Source: an archaeon
GTDB lineage: Archaea; Aenigmatarchaeota; Aenigmatarchaeia; CG10238-14; SCSR01
DNA: 11,794 nt
Assembly (NCBI GenBank): GCA_004297575.1
Contig: SCSR01000034.1
Coordinates: 1-11,794, forward strand
Reading direction: 5' to 3'
The translations under genes and the position numbers were made by a program. This document shows, in pieces, positions 7,485 to 11,794 of the stretch. Under the pieces are notes generated by a model. The model was not told the DNA's origin, did no database searches, and saw nothing but the letters and a program-made list of their open reading frames with translations. Position 1 is the first letter of the stretch. Every line of letters begins with the position of its first letter.

Positions 7485-8186
7485 TCAAACACCAAATACC
7501 CTTGCTGTAAATACTTTCACATACCCCAACAAAGGCATAGCGAATATCACTTTGCCAGCTATCCTTGACTTGTCAACAGAGTGCTCGTAGCTGTTTTGTC
7601 CCATGTTATGGTCCCCTTTCGTCTGATATGTGCCGTCCGGATTTATCATGACAACCCTATGGATTATCGGAGCGGCTTGTCCTACGTCGTATACTATTAT
7701 ATCGCCGACTTTATAAGCATCTTGTTTCTGGACGGCAGCCATGTAGCCTATCCCTAGCCCGTCGCTGAACGGAAACTGGCTGAACTGCTGCTTGGTGATA
7801 TTGAAAGGAGCATATGTCTGGCTGCATGCTTGCCACCAATTGTCGAATGTAGGACTGTAATTGCTTACTTGTGCCCTGCATGGAGTGCCGTCTTCATTTA
7901 TGCCATGGTCCAATGAGCCGCTTATCACAGAAACCAGCGGGAAGCTTGTCGAAAGTGCTGCGCCAAGTATTCCCATCAATGCCAACGCGAAGATTATTCC
8001 TGCAAAAATATACGGCAGCCAGTCCTGTTTTTGGATTGCGAACAATACAGGCACGCCAGCAACCACCAGGATGTACAGCTCTATGCGTCCAGTATGCATC
8101 AGCACGGTAAGAATAAACAACCCGATGAGTACGTACAAGATCGCTCCGATCCAGCTGTTGAACAGTTTCTTCAATCTCTCTTTCAT
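7485..8186 (-). CDS. Archaeal type I signal peptidase (Sec11-like, S26B)
   Basis: Membrane serine protease that removes signal peptides from exported proteins on the outer face of the membrane. The 233-residue product begins with about three hydrophobic segments at roughly 13-30, 36-50 and 57-78. The active-site parts follow: SVISGSLDHG with the probable nucleophile Ser91, GDIIVYDV at 161-168, IIHRVV with the Sec11-type His176 replacing the bacterial Lys, and TKGDHN with Asp192. The serine is followed by Leu instead of the usual Met. Between the serine box and GDIIVY lies an insert-like stretch of about 65 residues with two cysteines (103 and 121) and a DNWW string. The ATG overlaps the stop of the DUF99 gene (ATGA). 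Family is confident; substrate range is unknown. Confidence 0.9.
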   Translation of the reverse strand: MKERLKKLFNSWIGAILYVLIGLFILTVLMHTGRIELYILVVAGVPVLFAIQKQDWLPYIFAGIIFALALMGILGAALSTSFPLVSVISGSLDHGINEDGTPCRAQVSNYSPTFDNWWQACSQTYAPFNITKQQFSQFPFSDGLGIGYMAAVQKQDAYKVGDIIVYDVGQAAPIIHRVVMINPDGTYQTKGDHNMGQNSYEHSVDKSRIAGKVIFAMPLLGYVKVFTARVFGV

Positions 8187-8761
8187 GCTCTTCCCCCGCT
8201 TTCGCCTTTCACGATCCCAGTTGCAATAAGGTGTGCGACCCTCAACGGCTCGGGAATCGCGCTGTGTGTCGTGCTGATTTCAATCGCCTCGCGCGCCTGC
8301 TCATCGTCAATGCCTATTGCTTGGTAGAAAATCCTGCCATGCTCTGAAAGGAAGGACTTTATCTCGCCTGCATGCTCCACCATCCTCCATCTCGCCTCGA
8401 AATCAGGGAATTTCTTCAAGGCTGATTTCACATTATCGATATTTGGTTTCTTTCTGTTCACTGCAATCATCGGCAAATCTGTCCTAGCATGCAACTGCAC
8501 CATGTCAACAATATTGAATCCGCCCAAAGTAATTCCGTCAAACATCACAATCTTTAACTGTTGTTTATGTCTTGTGGAGTTAATAAGTGTTGAGATTTTT
8601 TCTGTTGCATCGATGCCATCCACCGTGATGTCAGTGCGGAGTATTCCGTCAATAAAATTGCCTCCCCTGTAGATCACGCCTACTACCGGAACCGTTTTGT
8701 CTGTATTTCTGTCATGCGGTCCGTCATCGAATCCAAGAATCCTGATTTCCTTCTTGAGCAT
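8183..8761 (-). CDS. DUF99 family protein (endonuclease V-like fold)
   Basis: A conserved, mostly archaeal family of unproven function, grouped by structure with the endonuclease V / RNase H-like enzymes. The 192-residue product opens MLKKEIRILGFDDGPHD, the family N-terminus with a paired Asp. It continues with KIVMFDGITLGGFNIVD at about residues 71-87, the second acidic motif, and a C-terminal PEPLRVAHLIATG segment. The conserved acidic residues are in place, so a nuclease-like activity is possible but unproven here. A GTG at 8779 would add six residues. I prefer the ATG at 8761 because it fits the family start and lies about 29 nt from a TATA-like box, as expected for a leaderless transcript. 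It heads the unit with signal peptidase and TFS. Confidence 0.88.
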   Translation of the reverse strand: MLKKEIRILGFDDGPHDRNTDKTVPVVGVIYRGGNFIDGILRTDITVDGIDATEKISTLINSTRHKQQLKIVMFDGITLGGFNIVDMVQLHARTDLPMIAVNRKKPNIDNVKSALKKFPDFEARWRMVEHAGEIKSFLSEHGRIFYQAIGIDDEQAREAIEISTTHSAIPEPLRVAHLIATGIVKGESGGRA

Positions 8762-8822
8762 GTAACTTGGGATTATCACAGCTCGTATTTAAGGTTAAGT
8801 CAGACGGAAACGAAATCGTATT
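8762..8822. promoter_or_regulatory. Divergent promoter region, DUF99 unit / lipA
   Basis: This 61-nt spacer separates the two start codons. It contains one obvious TATA-like string, TATTTAAG at 8786-8793, which reads CTTAAATA on the other strand. Its centre is about 33 nt from the lipA ATG and about 29 nt from the DUF99 ATG. Neither gene has a visible SD. Both distances suit archaeal transcripts with little or no leader, so a single TBP site may serve both directions. Confidence 0.5.
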
Positions 8823-9674
8823 ATGAAGCCTGATTGGCTGAAAATAAAACTTCCTGCGTCGAATGAAAGAATCTCCAAAGTCAAGAATATACTGAAGAAG
8901 CATGGCTTGGAAACCGTATGTGCAGAATCTCATTGCCCTAACATCTCAGGATGCTGGGACAGCGGGGCTGCGACATTCATGATACTCGGGAAGAATTGCA
9001 CGCGCGCGTGCAAGTTCTGCAATGTGGAAAGCAAGTGGCCTGGAGGATTGCCACCTGACCCAATGGAACCTAGGAATGTTGCTGATACTGCCAAAGATCT
9101 CGGTTTGGAATATGTTGTTATCACGTCTGTCGACAGGGATGACCTGTCTGACTTCGGCTCGAAACATTTTGCAGAGTGCATACGCGAAGTAAGAAATCAT
9201 GCAACGGTAGAAGTGCTTATACCGGATTTTCAAGGAAATGAAGAGGCGATAAAACGTATAGTAGATGCCAAGCCGCATGTCATCGCGCACAATATCGAAA
9301 CTGTGAAACGCATGCAATCAATCAGGGACAAGCGTGCAAACTATTATCAATCAATGAAAGTTTTGGAAACTGTGAAGAAAATGGATTCAAGAATTTTTAC
9401 AAAATCGTCTATAATGGTAGGTCTGGGTGAAACGGAGGAAGAAGTTTTGCAAGTCATGCATGACTTGCGGGAGATATATGTAGATTTTCTCACCATTGGC
9501 CAGTATTTGAGACCGAACGATTGGAACATACCAGTAAAGGAATTTGTGACACCTGAAAAGTTTGAATTATACAGGAAAGCAGGCGAAAAACTGGGTTTCA
9601 AGTATGTTACTGCAGGACCTTTCGTCAGAAGTTCGTATCGCGCAGGCGAGCTGTTCAAGAGCTTAAATCGTTAA
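8823..9674 (+). CDS. lipA: Lipoyl synthase (radical SAM)
   Basis: Inserts two sulfur atoms into an octanoyl group bound to a carrier domain, giving the lipoyl cofactor of 2-oxoacid dehydrogenases or the glycine cleavage H protein. The 283-residue product carries both iron-sulfur sites of the family: the auxiliary-cluster motif C33-x4-C38-x5-C44 (with the usual CPN) and the radical-SAM motif C59-x3-C63-x2-C66. The C-terminal RSSYRAGE (269-276) supplies the serine ligand of the auxiliary cluster, the sulfur donor. TSVDRDDLSDFG at about 101-112 and MVGLGETEEEV at about 200-210 are also characteristic. The ATG at 8823 fits the family N-terminus; no SD is seen, and a TATA-like box lies 33 nt upstream. 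It appears fully intact. Confidence 0.97.
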   Translation: MKPDWLKIKLPASNERISKVKNILKKHGLETVCAESHCPNISGCWDSGAATFMILGKNCTRACKFCNVESKWPGGLPPDPMEPRNVADTAKDLGLEYVVITSVDRDDLSDFGSKHFAECIREVRNHATVEVLIPDFQGNEEAIKRIVDAKPHVIAHNIETVKRMQSIRDKRANYYQSMKVLETVKKMDSRIFTKSSIMVGLGETEEEVLQVMHDLREIYVDFLTIGQYLRPNDWNIPVKEFVTPEKFELYRKAGEKLGFKYVTAGPFVRSSYRAGELFKSLNR

Positions 9675-9697
9675 CTTTCTACCATTCTAGTACCGGT
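9663..9697 (+). promoter_or_regulatory. Possible promoter of the GHKL-like gene
   Basis: TTAAAT at 9663-9668, inside the last codons of lipA, has its centre about 32 nt before the ATG at 9698. This is nearly the same geometry as the lipA TATA box. The 23-nt gap itself has no SD. The gene could therefore have its own leaderless transcript, or simply follow lipA in one message. Confidence 0.3.
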
Positions 9698-10309
9698 ATG
9701 TTCGATTTGAATCTTAACCTTCGAGCCATGAAAAAAATGATTGGATGGCAGGACAGCAATTTTAGAGAGCTGTACTTTGAAGAAGATATTAAGCGTCGCT
9801 CATTATCAGAATCTCAATCAGTGTACTCTTGTTTAAAAGGTGAAGGTGCAAATTGCCTTCCATATATGGTTTCAAGTAATTGTGAACTGCTAATATCTGG
9901 GTATGGCAATACTATGACAAAACTTGAAGATTACTATAAGCAGTTTTTAAACTTGGTTCTCGGAAAGAACAGTAAAGATTTTAGCATAGGCGCTATCGAC
10001 GAAGCATTCGTGAATACCATAAAACATGGAAGTAATCAACACAAAGGGAAATTTTTAACTATCGAAAGCTATCATCCTAAGGAGCCTTCAAAAGCATTAC
10101 TAAGGGTTTCCAATCCCTATGCTAAGGAGTGGGATTATAAAAATAAAGTGAAGGAAGAACTGGAAAAAGAACTCGATAATGTTAAACTTATACGTCAAGG
10201 AAAATCAATACCTCTCCATTCAGGTTTATTGTTATTAGAAAAGAAGAAAGGTATTTTAGCGAGCTATGACGATAAAGGAAAGGACTTTGTGGTTATTTTG
10301 AATTTTTGA
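9698..10309 (+). CDS. GHKL-fold ATPase-like protein, RsbW/SpoIIAB-like, degenerate
   Basis: I recognise the fold but not a named family. In the 203-residue product, AIDEAFVNTIKHG (99-111) matches the N-box of anti-sigma-type kinases (EA..N...HG, with Glu102 and Asn106). VSNPY (137-141) sits where the adenine-binding VxDxG of the G1 box should be, with Asn for Asp and Tyr for Gly. HSGLLLLEKK (174-183), then ASYDDKGKDFVVILNF, resemble the G2 box and closing strands of RsbW. The first 60 residues match nothing I know. There is no signal peptide or membrane segment. Nine full lines counted inside the gene give 35% GC against 44% for lipA, so recent acquisition is possible. It lies 23 nt after lipA and converges on lplA. 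A partner-binding regulator with weak or no ATP binding is the best guess; the role is unknown. Confidence 0.6.
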   Translation: MFDLNLNLRAMKKMIGWQDSNFRELYFEEDIKRRSLSESQSVYSCLKGEGANCLPYMVSSNCELLISGYGNTMTKLEDYYKQFLNLVLGKNSKDFSIGAIDEAFVNTIKHGSNQHKGKFLTIESYHPKEPSKALLRVSNPYAKEWDYKNKVKEELEKELDNVKLIRQGKSIPLHSGLLLLEKKKGILASYDDKGKDFVVILNF

Positions 10310-10333
10310 CAATCTTTAGAATAAGTATGGCAC
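10294..10333 (+). terminator. Possible T-rich terminator between convergent genes
   Basis: The end of the GHKL-like gene and the 24-nt gap after it read TTTTGAATTTTTGAC and then ATCTTTAG. T-runs of this kind can end archaeal transcripts without a hairpin. No clear stem is visible, and no comparable T-run serves the opposite lplA transcript. Confidence 0.25.
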
Positions 10334-11077
10334 TTATCTCATGAAATTCCATTCTTGCTTGCGGTATCTTTCGTTTGCCAGTTCATGCGCCCTGTTGATT
10401 TCTTCCTGTGTCAATTTCCCGAATTCAAACTCCGTGCCTTCGGTGAATCCTTTTAGCAAAGCTTGATACGTGTCCTGCATGGAGAAACTGCCAAAATCTA
10501 CTAATCTTGTGACTCTATCTTCGACTGATTTGATCATCTTGTCTGAAATCTTTTCCTGCGAGACCTTGAGCAGCGAGAACATCTTCCTTACATCCAGATT
10601 GTAGAGTATGGTACCGTGCTGCAACAGTATGCCGTTCCTTCTTGTCTGAGCATTGCCGGATATCTTCTTGCCTCCGACTAGAATGTCGTTAATCGGTGCA
10701 AATTGCGCCTCGATTCCCAAATTCTTCAATCCATTTATCACCCAGCCACAGATGAGCTTGTAGGAATCATGAATACTGTGCGGGAACATCTCCTGCGGAC
10801 CGATGACGCTATACGTGATTTCTCCGTCATAATCATGGTAAACAGCCCCTCCGCCTGTTCTTCTCCTGACAACATCGACGCCAATCTCCTTGCATTTCTC
10901 CAAGTTCACCTCATCTTCGATTGACTGGAAGTAACCTATGGAAACAGCAGAGGGCTGCCATCTCCAAAATCTTAATGTCGGAAGCGAGCCACGCGCAATG
11001 GATTCTGACACAGCCTCGTCAATCGCCATTGCAGTGAACGCATCCGTGGCATGCAATGGTATGATTCTCCACTTCAT
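10334..11077 (-). CDS. lplA: Lipoate-protein ligase A, catalytic (N-terminal) part
   Basis: Activates lipoate or octanoate as the adenylate and transfers it to a lysine of a carrier protein. The 247-residue product is the catalytic half only; the C-terminal domain comes from the adjacent gene. Visible motifs are LRFWRWQPSAVSIGYFQ at about 35-51, RRRTGGGAVYHD at 71-82 (the acyl-adenylate loop), GGKKISGNAQ at 135-144 with the probable catalytic Lys138, and LLQHGTILYN at 151-160. The ATG at 11077 overlaps the stop of the C-terminal-domain gene (ATGA), and AGGAG lies 9 nt upstream, so the two halves are likely made together. With LipA this allows either salvage or, by loading octanoate, de novo lipoyl formation without LipB. 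Confidence 0.95.
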   Translation of the reverse strand: MKWRIIPLHATDAFTAMAIDEAVSESIARGSLPTLRFWRWQPSAVSIGYFQSIEDEVNLEKCKEIGVDVVRRRTGGGAVYHDYDGEITYSVIGPQEMFPHSIHDSYKLICGWVINGLKNLGIEAQFAPINDILVGGKKISGNAQTRRNGILLQHGTILYNLDVRKMFSLLKVSQEKISDKMIKSVEDRVTRLVDFGSFSMQDTYQALLKGFTEGTEFEFGKLTQEEINRAHELANERYRKQEWNFMR

Positions 11078-11346
11078 TGCATCGCGCTCCTAATGACACT
11101 TGCTATAGAATCTGGCGTCACGCCAATCAACTCGATACCCTTTTCCTGTACAACCCTTGTAACAATGCCTAGCACATCATCAGCCTTTGCCCCGACCAAG
11201 CTCTTTTCAATGTCGTTAATCGCCTCTTCAGGATGCAGGAAGAAATCACCTGTAATCTTCACAGAATTGATAGTTCCGCTATAATCGACCTTTATCCTTA
11301 ACAGCTTGCCGCCGGGGACCTTTTCTGTCACGACTCTTTCAGGCAT
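11074..11346 (-). CDS. lplB: Lipoate-protein ligase C-terminal domain protein (LplB-like)
   Basis: Separate accessory domain needed for the adenylation step in bipartite archaeal ligases, as known for Thermoplasma acidophilum. About 90 residues: LLRIKVDYSGTINSVKITGDFFLHPEEAINDIE is the typical opening of the domain (a basic and glycine-containing beta sheet, then the F..HPEE turn), followed by helices to the end. The ATG at 11346 is preceded by an in-frame TTG at 11349, which I do not use. It precedes lplA with a 4-nt overlap, which supports a joint function. It faces eL40 across a 39-nt spacer with TATA-like strings and no SD. The call depends on both the HPEE motif and the neighbour. Confidence 0.88.
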   Translation of the reverse strand: MPERVVTEKVPGGKLLRIKVDYSGTINSVKITGDFFLHPEEAINDIEKSLVGAKADDVLGIVTRVVQEKGIELIGVTPDSIASVIRSAMQ

Positions 11347-11385
11347 CAAATGAATATTTAAAAGGCTATAATATTAAATGATTGT
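11347..11385. promoter_or_regulatory. Compact divergent promoter region, lplB / eL40
   Basis: Only 39 nt separate the two start codons. On the plus strand ATATTTAAAA (11354-11363) is centred about 27 nt before the eL40 ATG. On the minus strand TTAATATTATAG (11377-11366) is centred about 26 nt before the lplB ATG. Each fits a TATA box for a leaderless message, and the two sites interleave: each lies closer to the opposite gene. There is no SD for either gene. Confidence 0.45.
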
Positions 11386-11556
11386 ATGGTTAAGAAAACA
11401 TTCCCAGAAGCTATGGCAAGGATATACCATAACGTCTTCGTGTGCAGGGTATGCAAGTCAAAGATGAGGGCTGATCCTGCAAAGGTAAAGCTGGGCAAAG
11501 TCAAATGCCGCAAGTGTGGTTCTAGGGCATTGAGAGTCAAACACAAACCGCTATAA
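11386..11556 (+). CDS. rpl40e: Ribosomal protein eL40
   Basis: Small zinc-binding protein of the large ribosomal subunit, shared by archaea and eukaryotes. The 56-residue product begins MVKKTFPEAMARIYHNVFVC, with the FPEA motif of the archaeal family. It has two zinc knuckle pairs, C20-x2-C23 (CRVC) and C41-x2-C44 (CRKC), in a very basic sequence ending KHKPL. Length is normal for archaeal eL40 (about 50-60). It has no SD but a TATA-like box 27 nt upstream of the ATG, so a leaderless message is likely. Its last six bases overlap the end of an opposing frame. No frameshift or missing ligand is seen. Confidence 0.93.
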   Translation: MVKKTFPEAMARIYHNVFVCRVCKSKMRADPAKVKLGKVKCRKCGSRALRVKHKPL

Positions 11557-11794
11557 TCTTTTCACTACAAATGCGTTCATCAAATTACCAAGAATTACTC
11601 TATCGTCTCTGTCTTTCAAGAATTTTTCTCTTCTTGACATAGAGCTTTCGACAAGAACAGTCAACATTCCAGATGGCTGGATAGAACTTCCGCACATCTC
11701 ATTCACATTACTGGCTTCCCTTACGTAAGGGAGTTGTGTTATGTTTTCATAGAAGCTTTTTTTGCAAAAATCGAGGACATTCAGCAGCAAAATA
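11551..11794 (-). CDS. Unidentified protein, C-terminal part (5' end beyond window)
   Basis: A minus-strand frame is open from the right edge to a TAG at 11553-11551. The last 80 or so residues include CGSSIQPSGMLTVLVE and end DRVILGNLMNAFVVKRL. The only start near the edge is a TTG at 11790 without visible SD inside the window, so the gene probably begins further right. No motif allows a family call; it looks soluble, with no long hydrophobic stretch. Its stop overlaps the last six bases of eL40 tail to tail. No competing plus-strand gene covers this stretch. I rate it as probably real but unassigned. Confidence 0.55.
   Translation of the reverse strand, partial: ILLLNVLDFCKKSFYENITQLPYVREASNVNEMCGSSIQPSGMLTVLVESSMSRREKFLKDRDDRVILGNLMNAFVVKRL

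Noticed and set aside
8724..9658. Several minus-strand frames across lipA and the divergent spacer
   Set aside because: They overlap the conserved iron-sulfur motifs of lipA on the other strand and have no family features.
9698..10309. GHKL-like gene as a sensor histidine kinase or a Hsp90/MutL-type protein
   Set aside because: There is no H-box phosphoacceptor helix or transmembrane sensor, and the protein is far too short for Hsp90 or MutL. The RsbW-like core is the closest match.
1..11794. CRISPR arrays, tRNA or rRNA genes, insertion sequences, integrase sites
   Set aside because: I saw no regularly spaced repeats, no tRNA-like cloverleaf with the conserved T-loop bases, no rRNA segments and no transposase or integrase motifs. 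The gene density leaves no gap longer than about 71 nt.

Overview
The window is from an archaeon. The evidence is an archaeal A-type ATP synthase operon in the canonical H-I-K-E-C-F-A-B order, a transcription factor S (TFS) protein, ribosomal protein eL40, a DUF99 protein, a Sec11-like signal peptidase and a bipartite lipoate-protein ligase, together with TATA-like boxes about 29-33 nt upstream of genes that lack a Shine-Dalgarno (SD) sequence. Base composition is moderate: 44% GC in a 540-base stretch of lipA that I counted. The lineage cannot be fixed from this window. The compact spacing and divergent signal peptidase might fit a small-genome (DPANN-like) archaeon, but that is a weak inference.

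Left part (1-7085, all minus strand): the ATP synthase operon, read right to left as ahaH, I, K (proteolipid), E, C, F, A and B. Junctions are 6 nt or less, often ATGA or TAATG overlaps, so translation is probably coupled. B runs off the left edge and lacks roughly its last 40 residues; D would be expected next. A 70-nt gap before ahaH holds a TATA-like box and a strong SD.

Middle (7157-8761, minus strand): a tight three-gene unit, DUF99 protein, then signal peptidase, then TFS. Its promoter lies in a 61-nt divergent spacer shared with lipA.

Right part (8823-11556): a lipoylation module. Lipoyl synthase (lipA, plus strand) faces the two halves of lipoate-protein ligase (lplB-like C-terminal domain gene, then lplA, minus strand). 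Together these can attach octanoate or lipoate to a carrier domain and insert the sulfurs. Between them sits the least ordinary gene here, a 203-residue protein that looks like a degenerate GHKL/RsbW-type ATPase; it has 35% GC over 540 counted bases against 44% for lipA. Beyond lplB, a 39-nt divergent spacer leads to a short eL40 gene, whose last codons overlap an unidentified minus-strand frame at the right edge.

Most of the window is conserved housekeeping sequence. I found no CRISPR array, tRNA, rRNA, insertion sequence or defence locus. The points worth following are the GHKL-like protein, the compact divergent promoters, and some active-site or ligand substitutions in otherwise well-known families.
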